Shown here: in pieces, positions 34,896-42,425 of the stretch
How the letters are laid out: each line of letters opens with the position of its first letter
Numbering within the stretch: the stretch's first letter is position 1
Source of the DNA: Nocardia puris
GTDB lineage: Bacteria; Actinomycetota; Actinomycetes; Mycobacteriales; Mycobacteriaceae
DNA: 62,210 nt
Direction of reading: 5' to 3'
Assembly (NCBI RefSeq): GCF_003315035.1
Contig: NZ_QNRE01000023.1
Location: 1 to 62,210, forward strand
The notes under the pieces: model-generated
The model's input: only the letters and a program-made list of their open reading frames with translations
Database searches by the model: none
What the model was told of the DNA's origin: nothing
Translations under genes and position numbers: made by a program

Positions 34896-35474
34896 TCAAC
34901 ACCTTCGCCCTGCGGTACTCCCGGCCGGTTCCGTCGCCGCCAAACCCACCACGTCGATGATCCGCATCCATACCGCCGCGGGCGTGAGAAGGCCGTAGTG
35001 CCCGTCGTAGCGGTGGTACAGCACATGGCCGCGACCCCGCTGCGGGTCCCAGTAGAACACGAACGGCCAGCCCGTCAACTCCAGACAGTCGACCGCGGCG
35101 TCGATACCGAGCTCGGGTGCGCTCGCGGCACTGATCGAGACGGCCTCCCTGGCCGCGCTCACCTGCTCGGGCCGCGGGTCCAGCTGGGTAAGGCGAAATC
35201 CCGTGGAACCCGGCCGATACAGGACGCTGTCGACACCGCTGCCGGATTCGGTGAACAGGTGGAAGTCGTAGTCGAGCAACGCCATATCGAGCGCCGCCTC
35301 GTCCCGGGTCTGCGCCGTGCGCGCGAACGACTTGCGACGCAGAATTCCCCGCTCCTCGATGGGGCGGGGAAAGTAGGGCACCTGTTCTCGGACGTGACAG
35401 GTTGGGACCAGACTCGCCGAGGCAGGCACCCCACGGGCAGGGCCCTGATGCCGGCGCCCACGCGCATCGGACAC
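34896..35474 (-). CDS. Ribosome hibernation factor-like protein with only C-terminal domains
   Basis: A 192-aa protein containing two copies of the long-HPF C-terminal (sigma-54 modulation) domain. The first is RRKSFARTAQTRDEAALDM, LLDYDFHLFTE and SVLYRPG; the second is DCLELTGWPFVFYWD and VLYHRYDGHYGLLTPA. The N-terminal ribosome-binding S30AE domain is absent. It resembles the DosR-regulated protein Rv0079, which inhibits translation in dormancy. Whether the ATG at 35474 is a true start or marks a truncation is uncertain, because residues 1-28 look unlike the family. Confidence 0.75.
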   Translation of the reverse strand: MSDARGRRHQGPARGVPASASLVPTCHVREQVPYFPRPIEERGILRRKSFARTAQTRDEAALDMALLDYDFHLFTESGSGVDSVLYRPGSTGFRLTQLDPRPEQVSAAREAVSISAASAPELGIDAAVDCLELTGWPFVFYWDPQRGRGHVLYHRYDGHYGLLTPAAVWMRIIDVVGLAATEPAGSTAGRRC

Positions 35475-35642
35475 AGATTCGCCGGACCTTCGTCACTTCA
35501 CCTAGTGAAGCACCGCGAGCGGGCGGCAGCCACCGGTGCCGCGCGACCGCGCGCGGGCAGGGCTGTGCGGCCCGGCGGGCGTGGACTGCCGGCCCTTCCG
35601 GCCACCTCTCGGACTGAGACAACGCGCCACGAGGAGGTAGCG

Positions 35643-35804
35643 ATGTCATCCACCCTCGGCGAAGTCCCCGATCCCCCGGTGCGCCACGACGGCGCCGGAT
35701 CAGCGACGGTGCGCCGGCCGGAACCGAACCTCCTCCAGGAATGGTGGGACGAGGTGATGGGCGCTACCGGACGAGATCGGAAACGAGCGCCCGAATCCAC
35801 GTGA
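35643..35804 (+). CDS. Small acidic protein (53 aa)
   Basis: ATG 35643 follows GAGGAGG at a good distance. The product contains EPNLLQEWWDEVMGATGRDR and no recognisable domain. The stop overlaps a downstream GTG (GTGA) of a HAD-type fragment, so both are translated together. A 6-base-arm inverted repeat (CTTCAC-CTA-GTGAAG) at 35496-35510, upstream, may be part of its promoter. Confidence 0.6.
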   Translation: MSSTLGEVPDPPVRHDGAGSATVRRPEPNLLQEWWDEVMGATGRDRKRAPEST

Positions 35805-36124
35805 CGGAACCCGCGCGTACCGCCGCTGAGTACCGCGCGGTCGTCTTCGACATGGACGGCGTGGTCACCGGCGCGGCCGCGGTCCACGCGAACGTGTGGA
35901 CCGCTCTGTCCGGCGCGGACTTGCCCGCGCTCGGCGGCGCCGTTCGGTCCCGGCCGGGGGGCGACCGATCACGCTCTCCGTCACTCACAGCCGGGTCACG
36001 CGACGCCTGCATCCCAGCACCCGCCACCCGCCCGTGCGTCGAACATGCGGAGCGCACCCCGGGACTCGGGGCAGATCTGGGGCATGCCCTGCCCTGCGAC
36101 ACCACGGTTCCCGCCGGCAGCTGA
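35801..36124 (+). CDS. N-terminal fragment of a HAD-type phosphatase/phosphoglucomutase
   Basis: GTG 35801 overlaps the preceding stop. Residues 12-30 carry the HAD nucleophile motif (YRAVVFDMDGVVTGAAAVHA). Beyond about residue 45 the sequence becomes Arg/Pro-rich and unlike any HAD protein, and the frame stops after 107 residues where the family needs at least 220. It is a truncated gene, perhaps once a beta-phosphoglucomutase or trehalose-phosphatase fusion. Confidence 0.6.
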   Translation: MTEPARTAAEYRAVVFDMDGVVTGAAAVHANVWTALSGADLPALGGAVRSRPGGDRSRSPSLTAGSRDACIPAPATRPCVEHAERTPGLGADLGHALPCDTTVPAGS

Positions 36125-36145
36125 CGACCTCGCGCGATGCCGACG

Positions 36146-37531
36146 TCAGGCCGGTGCCGTCGCCCGGTGATCGATCCACGCGTTGTAGCCGCCGACCAGG
36201 TCACTGACCTGCTCGATGCCCAGCGAGCGAAGCAGTGACGCTGCGACGCTCGAGCGCCATCCGCCCGCGCAGTGCACCACGATCGGCACCCCGGTGGGCA
36301 GCTCACCGATCCTGGCACGCAACTGTGCCAACGGAATGGGCATCGCTTCGGGGATGTAGCCGAACTCGCGCTCGCCGGGATTGCGGACGTCGACGAGGGC
36401 GACCCGGTCGGCGTCGAGGAGCTGCCGTAGCTGCTCGACGGTCGTTCGCGGCGCCGATTGCACGAGATCGGCCAGCTCAGCGGGAAAGACACCGCCGTGG
36501 TCGACCGTGAAGTAGCCGACCGCGTCGTCGGACCCGATGCGGGCCAGTCGCAGCGCGGCGTCCTGTTCCTCGCCAGGGTAGGCGATCAGTACGATCCGGT
36601 CACCGATCCCGGCCACCATTCCGCCGGTTTCGGCGAAGCGGCCGTCGAAACCGACATTCACCGATCCGCGCAGGTGCCCGGCGGCGAAATCCTCAGGGGT
36701 ACGGGCATCGAGGATGACTGTGCCGGACGCCGATTCGTCCCGAACCTGCCGCGCGGTGAACGCCGGGATCACGCGGTGCGGATCCAGCACCGCGCGGTCG
36801 CCCTTGTTGAGGGCGGCGTCGACGTGGAAATACTCCGGGACAGCCGGCTGGCCATCGGTGATCAGCGCGACGAAGGATTCCTCGCTCATCGGCCGCACCG
36901 ACGGATTGGTTCTGCGCTGTTCCCCGATTGTCGAGGTCAGCTCCGCGGACAGGTTCTTCCCGCACGAGGAGCCCGCACCGTGCGCGGGCATGACGATCAC
37001 CGAGTCCGGCAGTGCCAGCAGAGTCTCGTGGATCGTCCGGTACATCGCCCGCGCGAGATCGGTGGTGGAGCCGTCACCGAGGTTGACCAGGTCGGGTCGG
37101 CCCACATCCCCGATGAACAGCGAGTCACCGGTCAGCACCGCCGTCGGCCGGGCCGTCGGATTCTCGCGCACCAGCAGGCTGATCGATTCCCACGTATGCC
37201 CGGGAGTGGACAACACCTCCAGGTCGACCTCGCCCAGCGACACACGTTCGCCGTGCGCGAGCCGACGGATCGGATACGCGGTCTCGGCCGCCTCGCCGAA
37301 ACCGATCCACGCCCCGGTGGCGGCGAGCAGCTCGAGATGACCGGAGACGAAGTCCGCGTGGAAGTGCGTGTTGATCACGCCTTCGATCGTCAATCCGAGT
37401 CGCCGTGCGTCGTCGAGATACTCGGTGACGTCGCGCCGCGGATCGACGACGACGGCCCGGCCGGTGCTCTCGTCGCCGATCAGATACGAGGCGTGGGACA
37501 GGCATTCGAGGTAGTACTGCTCGAGGATCAT
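36146..37531 (-). CDS. Persulfide dioxygenase-rhodanese fusion (MBL fold)
   Basis: A 461-aa protein. Residues 1-250 are a metallo-beta-lactamase domain with THFHADFVSGH at 55-65 and the metal His in PGHTWES, as in ETHE1-like persulfide dioxygenases. Two rhodanese domains follow (about 260-355 and 365-460). The first lacks the catalytic Cys (IAYPGEEQDAA) and the second has it at C421 (VVHCAGGWRSS). The enzyme oxidises glutathione- or mycothiol-type persulfide to sulfite and transfers sulfane sulfur. GGAGGAAA precedes ATG 37531. Two palindromes upstream point to control by the CsoR-family protein encoded at 40238. Confidence 0.9.
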   Translation of the reverse strand: MILEQYYLECLSHASYLIGDESTGRAVVVDPRRDVTEYLDDARRLGLTIEGVINTHFHADFVSGHLELLAATGAWIGFGEAAETAYPIRRLAHGERVSLGEVDLEVLSTPGHTWESISLLVRENPTARPTAVLTGDSLFIGDVGRPDLVNLGDGSTTDLARAMYRTIHETLLALPDSVIVMPAHGAGSSCGKNLSAELTSTIGEQRRTNPSVRPMSEESFVALITDGQPAVPEYFHVDAALNKGDRAVLDPHRVIPAFTARQVRDESASGTVILDARTPEDFAAGHLRGSVNVGFDGRFAETGGMVAGIGDRIVLIAYPGEEQDAALRLARIGSDDAVGYFTVDHGGVFPAELADLVQSAPRTTVEQLRQLLDADRVALVDVRNPGEREFGYIPEAMPIPLAQLRARIGELPTGVPIVVHCAGGWRSSVAASLLRSLGIEQVSDLVGGYNAWIDHRATAPA

Positions 37532-37588
37532 CACGTTTTCCTCCAATCCGACGACACGTTCGCGCTGCCGCTGTGGACAGCGTCGCAT

Positions 37589-37623
37589 ATACCCCCTAGG
37601 GTATGCAAGTACCCCCGGGGGTA
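37589..37623. promoter_or_regulatory. Two CsoR/CstR-type palindromic operators
   Basis: ATACCCCCTAGGGTAT (37589-37604) and TACCCCCGGGGGTA (37610-37623) lie between the divergent persulfide dioxygenase gene and the 56-aa Cys-rich gene. Both share the ATACCCC half-site with the operator in front of the CsoR-family gene at 40192-40207. Confidence 0.7.
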
Positions 37624-37660
37624 TTTTTGATCCGGATCCCTACGTCTCCGAGGAGGAGTT

Positions 37661-37831
37661 ATGTGCTATGCCGTCACTTGTTCGACCTGCAAGAAGACCA
37701 CGTGGGGCGGCTGCGGAGCGCACGTCGACAGCGTGCTGAAATCCGTGCCCGCATCTCGGCGGTGCACCTGTGAGCCGACACCCGATCGCACCGGCACCCC
37801 CGGCATCCTCGGCCGCATCCTGGGCCGCTGA
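37661..37831 (+). CDS. Small Cys-rich protein (56 aa)
   Basis: ATG 37661 follows AGGAGGAG. The product begins MCYAVTCSTCKKTTWGGCGA and later has RRCTCEPT, six cysteines in all, four of them in the first 18 residues, one at 35 and one at 37, plus a His. CxxC and CxC spacing suggests a zinc- or persulfide-binding mini-protein. Short actinobacterial proteins with CGKTTWxGCGxH cores are known as conserved hypotheticals. It is the first gene after two palindromic operators, so it is probably induced together with the sulfur module. Confidence 0.75.
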   Translation: MCYAVTCSTCKKTTWGGCGAHVDSVLKSVPASRRCTCEPTPDRTGTPGILGRILGR

Positions 37832-37964
37832 GCCTGCTGGCCGAGCGCGCGAGGAAGCCGCCCGATCGAGCGACAGCCCGCACCGCTTCCGCCTCGCCTA
37901 CCCGCCACCCACCCGGCGAATCATGCCGGAAGACATACCCCCACCCGCATAAGGAAATCAAACG

Positions 37965-40151
37965 TTGAGCAGCAAGAACACCTTCATCGGCGAGCAGTCG
38001 CCGGCGACGTCGGAACGCGAAGACGGATCCGCGCCGCCGGGGACCCCAGCCGGCGCGCTGGCCCGCTGGGGAGCGCGGATGGCCACCCACACGAAGTGGG
38101 TTTTCGGCGTGTGGTTGATCGCGCTGGTCGCACTCGGCGCCGCCGCGCCGAGTGTGTTCGACTCCCTGGCGGGCGCAGGCTGGCAGGCCGACGGCTCGGA
38201 GTCGGTGCGCGCCCGCGAGCTGGCACAGCAGCACTTCGGCGGAAACTCCTCCGCCGCGGTGCAGGTGGTCGTGCACTCCGACTCCGCACTGGTGTCCGAT
38301 CCGGCGGTGCAACAGGTCCTGACCGAGGCGATCGCCCTGTTCCAGGGCGACGACCGCTTCAGCCAGGTCATCGCTCCCCAACCCGGGATGACGATCAGTC
38401 CGGACGGCCACACCGGCGTCGTGATCGCCGGCGCCGCCGCGAGCACGGACGAGATGGTCAAGGCGGTCGACGACCTCGGGAGCGAGCTGACCGCACTGTC
38501 GACGGCCGACATCGAGATCTACCCCACCGGCGCGACCGCACTGTGGAGCGAGTTCAACAGGGCCAACCATGACGCCATGATCAAGGCGGAGATGCTCTCC
38601 TGGCCGGTGACACTGGCGATCATGGTGCTCGCGTTCGGCTCACTCGTCGCCGCGGGCCTGCCACTGCTGCTGACCCTCGCGGGCCTGGTGGCCTCCGCGG
38701 GCGGACTGGTGCTGCTCAATTCCGCCACCCCGATCTCGGTGTGGGCGATGAACTTCGCCATGATGTTCGCCCTGGCTCTCGGCATCGACTACGCCCTCTT
38801 CCTCGTCGCGAGGTTTCGTGACGCGCTGCGCAAGGCCGCGGATACCCGTGCCGCCGTCGCCGAGACGATGGACACCGCGGGCAAGGCGGTCATCCTGTCC
38901 GGCCTGACCGTGTTGGTGAGCCTGTCCGCGGTGTTGCTCGTCCCCGCGCCCGCGGTGCGGACCATGGCCGTGGGAATCATGCTCGCCGTCGCGTTCGTCC
39001 TCGCCGCCACGCTGACCCTGCTCCCGGCCGCACTGGGCGCCCTGGGCCCGAAGATCAACGCCGGGTCACTGCCCTACGCCACCCGGCAGCAGCACCGGTC
39101 CCCCCGGTTCGAATCCTGGGGCAACCTGCTGCACAGGCACCCGTGGCCCTTCGCCATCGGCTCCCTACTCGCGCTGACGGCGCTGGCGATCCCGGTACTC
39201 GGCCTGAAGGTGGCCATGCCGTCGATCCAGGTCGTGCCCGCCGACGCTTCCGTGCGCCAGGGCTACGAACTGATCCAGGCCCAGATGGGCGAGGGAGCAC
39301 CGGGCATGTTCCAGATCATCGCCCCCACGGCCGACGCCGAGGCGACCGCCGCCACCGCGAGGACGACCGAGGGCATCGCCATGGTCACCCCACCGATCCC
39401 CAGCGCGGACGGCTCCGATCATCTGATGCTCCAGGCGATTCCAGCGGTCGACCCCTCGGATGAGGCGATGGGCGCGATCCTCGATCGTTTGCGCGCCGAT
39501 CTGCCGGCGCAGGCACTGGTCGGCGGCGCTCCCGCGGAGAACCTCGACCTTCAGCGAGCACTCGACGACTACCTGCCGGTGATCATCGGTGTCATCCTCG
39601 CGCTCGGCTTCACGCTGCTGCTGGCCGCGCTCCAGGCTCCGCTCATCGCCGTCCTCGGGACTGTGGTGAGCCTGCTCTCGACCGCGGCGGCGTTCGGCGT
39701 GGCCAGGCTGATCTTCCAGGACGGCCACGGCGCGAGCCTGCTCGGGTTCACCCCGCAGGGCTTCCTGGACGGCTGGGGACCGGTGTTCTTCTTCGCGATG
39801 ATCTTCGCCATCGCGATGGACTACACGGTGTTCCTGCTCGCGACCGCCAAGGAGCACTACGAGGAATCGGGCGACCCCAACGTTGCGCATGTCATGGGCC
39901 TGGCCCATTCGGGCCGCATCATCGCGGCCGCCGCGGCGGTGATGGTCGCGGTGTTCTTCACCTTCGCACTCGCCGAGCCGTTGCCACCCAAGGAGATGGG
40001 AATCATCCTCGGCGTCGCCGTGCTGCTGGACGCGGTGTTCATCCGCCTGGTCCTGCTGCCGGTACTGCTGCGCCTGACCGGTCACGCCGCCTGGTGGTCA
40101 CCCGCCTGGCTGGGCCGCGTGCTACCGAAGGTCACCTTCTCACACGGCTGA
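37965..40151 (+). CDS. MMPL/RND-family membrane transporter
   Basis: A 728-aa protein with the MmpL layout: a helix near residue 46, a periplasmic domain (60-200), helices 2-6 (MLSWPVTLAIMVLAFGSLVA, MFALALGIDYALFLVARFRD with the GIDYALF proton-relay motif), a second periplasmic domain and a repeat with AIAMDYTVFLLATAKEHYE. TTG 37965 with AAGGAAA upstream is the predicted start. It stands inside the sulfur-stress module, which is unusual; substrate unknown, possibly a thiol or lipid. Confidence 0.88.
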   Translation: MSSKNTFIGEQSPATSEREDGSAPPGTPAGALARWGARMATHTKWVFGVWLIALVALGAAAPSVFDSLAGAGWQADGSESVRARELAQQHFGGNSSAAVQVVVHSDSALVSDPAVQQVLTEAIALFQGDDRFSQVIAPQPGMTISPDGHTGVVIAGAAASTDEMVKAVDDLGSELTALSTADIEIYPTGATALWSEFNRANHDAMIKAEMLSWPVTLAIMVLAFGSLVAAGLPLLLTLAGLVASAGGLVLLNSATPISVWAMNFAMMFALALGIDYALFLVARFRDALRKAADTRAAVAETMDTAGKAVILSGLTVLVSLSAVLLVPAPAVRTMAVGIMLAVAFVLAATLTLLPAALGALGPKINAGSLPYATRQQHRSPRFESWGNLLHRHPWPFAIGSLLALTALAIPVLGLKVAMPSIQVVPADASVRQGYELIQAQMGEGAPGMFQIIAPTADAEATAATARTTEGIAMVTPPIPSADGSDHLMLQAIPAVDPSDEAMGAILDRLRADLPAQALVGGAPAENLDLQRALDDYLPVIIGVILALGFTLLLAALQAPLIAVLGTVVSLLSTAAAFGVARLIFQDGHGASLLGFTPQGFLDGWGPVFFFAMIFAIAMDYTVFLLATAKEHYEESGDPNVAHVMGLAHSGRIIAAAAAVMVAVFFTFALAEPLPPKEMGIILGVAVLLDAVFIRLVLLPVLLRLTGHAAWWSPAWLGRVLPKVTFSHG

Positions 40152-40158
40152 GGCGATC

Positions 40159-40207
40159 GGGGTATGTGTGGCGCGGGTTACCGCACCACACATACCCCCT
40201 GGGGTAT
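40159..40207 (+). promoter_or_regulatory. Hairpin and CsoR/CstR-type operator before the CsoR-family gene
   Basis: Perfect 13-base arms GGGGTATGTGTGG (40159-40171) and CCACACATACCCC (40186-40198) form a hairpin 8 bases after the MMPL stop. The right arm runs into a second palindrome ATACCCC-CT-GGGGTAT (40192-40207), 31 bases before the regulator's ATG. The element could end the MMPL transcript and carry the repressor's own operator. Confidence 0.7.
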
Positions 40208-40237
40208 AGTCGAGTCAGGTTCGTGAAAGGAATCGCC

Positions 40238-40507
40238 ATGGTCGGAAATGACGAGAGTATCGCGCTGGTCCTCAACCGGCTGCGCCGCGCGCACGGGCAG
40301 CTCGCCGGGGTGATCTCGATGATCGAGAACGGGCGCGACTGCAAAGAGGTCGTCACCCAGCTCGCGGCGGTCTCGCGCGCGCTGGACAAGGCGGGATTCA
40401 AGATCGTCGCCAGTGGACTGCGCGAATGCCTGGCCGGAGACGCCGCCGACGGCAAGGACCCCATGAGCGAAGCGGAGCTCGAGAAGCTCTTCCTAGCCCT
40501 CGCCTGA
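40238..40507 (+). CDS. CsoR-family repressor, CstR-like (persulfide-sensing type)
   Basis: An 89-aa helical protein (DUF156/CsoR fold) with RRAHGQLAGVISMIENGRDC at its start. The two conserved cysteines are present (C35 and C64, 29 apart as in CsoR and CstR). However, the copper-ligand His four residues before the second Cys is replaced by Gly60 (GLRECL). Loss of that His with both Cys kept is the hallmark of CstR-type persulfide sensors rather than Cu(I) sensors. The neighbours (persulfide dioxygenase-rhodanese, TauE) match the CstR regulon of Staphylococcus aureus. ATG 40238 follows GAAAGG. Confidence 0.85.
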   Translation: MVGNDESIALVLNRLRRAHGQLAGVISMIENGRDCKEVVTQLAAVSRALDKAGFKIVASGLRECLAGDAADGKDPMSEAELEKLFLALA

Positions 40508-40557
40508 CAGTAGCCGCGGGCTCCCTGACTGCCGACCTCGACCGAGGAGAACCACCG

Positions 40558-40962
40558 TTGAACCTCGCACTGTCCACCACGTTGACGACCTCGTTCGACG
40601 ACGCCGTCGCTCGGACCCGAGCCGCGTTGCAGGAACAAGGCTTCGGAGTACTGACCGAGATCGACATGCAGGCCACCATGAAGGCCAAACTCGGCGCCGA
40701 CATGGAGCGGTATCTGATCCTCGGCGCCTGCAATCCGCCGCTCGCGCACCGCGCGGTGGAGGTGAACCGGCAGATCGGATTGCTGCTGCCCTGCAATGTC
40801 GTCGTGCGCGAGGACCCGGCCGCGCCGGGCACGGTCCTCGTCGAGGCGATGAATCCGCACCTGCTCGAGCAGGTCACCGATGAACCCGCACTCGCCTCGG
40901 TCGCCGACGACGCGGGCCGCCGCCTGCAATCCGCGATCGATGCGCTGACCGTCGAAGACTGA
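40558..40962 (+). CDS. DUF302 protein
   Basis: A 134-aa protein starting at TTG 40558 after GAGGAG. It has the DUF302 pattern: TTLTTSFDDAVARTRAALQE, GFGVLTEIDMQATMKAKLG and YLILGACNPPLAHRAV, then LLLPCNVVVRED. The domain is common beside CsoR/CstR genes and sulfur or metal stress genes; its role is not settled. Two Cys (in GACNPP and LPCNVV) are typical of the family. Same strand and close to the regulator and TauE, hence one operon. Confidence 0.88.
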   Translation: MNLALSTTLTTSFDDAVARTRAALQEQGFGVLTEIDMQATMKAKLGADMERYLILGACNPPLAHRAVEVNRQIGLLLPCNVVVREDPAAPGTVLVEAMNPHLLEQVTDEPALASVADDAGRRLQSAIDALTVED

Positions 40963-40995
40963 CCGCGAGAGCGCGGGGTCCGGAAGGAGCCACCG

Positions 40996-41769
40996 ATGAC
41001 GATCCTCGTCTCCGTCCTCGTGGGAGCTGTCATCGGAATCCTGCTCGGCCTCCTCGGCGGCGGTGGGTCGATCCTCGCCGTGCCCGGCCTCGTCTACGGA
41101 CTCGGGATCCCGCTCGGACAGGCGGTTCCGATGTCTCTGCTGGTGGTCGGCCTCTCCGCGCTGGCGGGCGCGGTCCCCAAGATGCGCTCAGGCCGGGTGC
41201 AGTGGCGGGTCGCGGCCGTGTTCGCCGTGGCCGGACTGCCCGCCGCGTTCGCCGGGAGCGCCGCGAACCGCGCCCTTCCGCCGGCGCTGGCTCTCGCCGG
41301 CTTCGCGCTCGTCATGATCGCCGCCGGAGCCCGGATGCTCGCGAGTGAGGACAGCATCGGTACCGCGTGCCGAGTGGACGGATCGACCGTCAATTGGCGT
41401 CGATGCACCTCACGTGCCGTTCCGGTCGGCCTCGGCGTGGGTTTCCTGACCGGGCTGTTCGGGGTCGGTGGCGGTTTTCTCATCGTCCCCGGCCTCGTTC
41501 TGCTGCTCGGCATCGAGATGTCGGTAGCCATCGGCACATCTCTGGTGATCGTCACCGCCAACTCGGCCTCGGGATTCGCCGCTTACCTGGGCGATCTCAG
41601 CCTCGACTGGCGGGTCGCGGCGGTCTTCGCCACGACGGCCATCGGCGGGTCTCTCGTCGCGGGCCGCTACGGACAACGAGTCGACGTCGCGCGGTTGCAG
41701 AGGTGGTTCGCCTTCCTGATCTTCACGGTGGCGGCCTTCGTCCTCGTCGACGTGATCTTCGTGCGCTGA
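40996..41769 (+). CDS. TauE/SafE-family sulfite/sulfonate exporter
   Basis: A 257-aa membrane protein with eight helices and the duplicated TauE motif (GLLGGGGSILAVPGLVYGLG and GLFGVGGGFLIVPGLVLLLG). The family exports sulfite or sulfoacetate. It would remove the sulfite made by the persulfide dioxygenase, completing the detoxification route. ATG follows GGAAGGAG; the gene is 33 bases after the DUF302 stop. Confidence 0.9.
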   Translation: MTILVSVLVGAVIGILLGLLGGGGSILAVPGLVYGLGIPLGQAVPMSLLVVGLSALAGAVPKMRSGRVQWRVAAVFAVAGLPAAFAGSAANRALPPALALAGFALVMIAAGARMLASEDSIGTACRVDGSTVNWRRCTSRAVPVGLGVGFLTGLFGVGGGFLIVPGLVLLLGIEMSVAIGTSLVIVTANSASGFAAYLGDLSLDWRVAAVFATTAIGGSLVAGRYGQRVDVARLQRWFAFLIFTVAAFVLVDVIFVR

Positions 41770-41877
41770 CGGTCGCGGTAGCCTTCGTGCTTCTCACGAC
41801 GACGTCCGCGGCGGGGTGGTGCGATCGATCTCGCGCCGCAGCAGCAGTCCGTAGGTGAACGTGGACTCCCCCGCATT

Positions 41878-42156
41878 CTAGGCTTCCCTGGTCAGCTGGA
41901 TCGGACGGTGCTCGGCCACCACCGCGTCCTGGTGCTCGCCGAGCAGATCCTGCACAGCGACCAGACCGGCGACGGTCTGGTCGATTCGCGCGGGATCCAG
42001 ATCGCGCACCGACTCCACGTAGTACCAGGTGCGCCACACCGGCTTCCGGAGTTCGTGCAGCGCCGCGTCGGTGGCGTCCTCGCCCCTGGCCGAACCGACC
42101 CTTCGCATCCGGCGGCTGACACACTCGGCGTCCGGTCGAGTCTCGACGGTCATCAC
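41878..42156 (-). CDS. CHAD-domain fragment
   Basis: The 92-aa frame contains ALHELRKPVWRTWYYVESVRD and AVQDLLGEHQDAVVAEHRP, the helices of the polyphosphate-binding CHAD domain. Complete CHAD proteins have 200-500 residues; here both the beginning and the last third are missing. The neighbouring DNA shows no continuation. It is probably a relic rather than a working protein. Confidence 0.6.
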   Translation of the reverse strand: MMTVETRPDAECVSRRMRRVGSARGEDATDAALHELRKPVWRTWYYVESVRDLDPARIDQTVAGLVAVQDLLGEHQDAVVAEHRPIQLTREA

Positions 42157-42425
42157 GGTTTCTCGCTGTGTCGGTGACGTTCACTCCCCGCCGTTTACCA
42201 TCGCGTTCCCCGTTCCCTGGGCACGGGGCCGTTCGTCCATCGCGGTCTTCGTGTGACAGCCCCGATCTGCACGACGAAAGACCTGCCGGCGCGTGCCTCG
42301 GGACCCCACCCTCGCTCGCCGTCACGGGAGAGTCGGACTGCGCGACGCATTGAGGCATTTCGTCCTCACCAAACGGGCGTAACGGCCGTCTCGCTGAGGC
42401 GCCTTTCCCGCGCACACTGGCTGCC

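Noticed and set aside
33895..35649. 584-aa start for the terpenoid-cyclase-like gene
   Set aside because: The N-terminal 250 residues are a shadow of the hibernation-factor gene; the coupled GTG at 34893 has a suitable ribosome binding site.
40238..40507. Copper-sensing CsoR
   Set aside because: The His ligand required for Cu(I) is replaced by Gly60, and the neighbours are sulfur genes rather than copper pumps.
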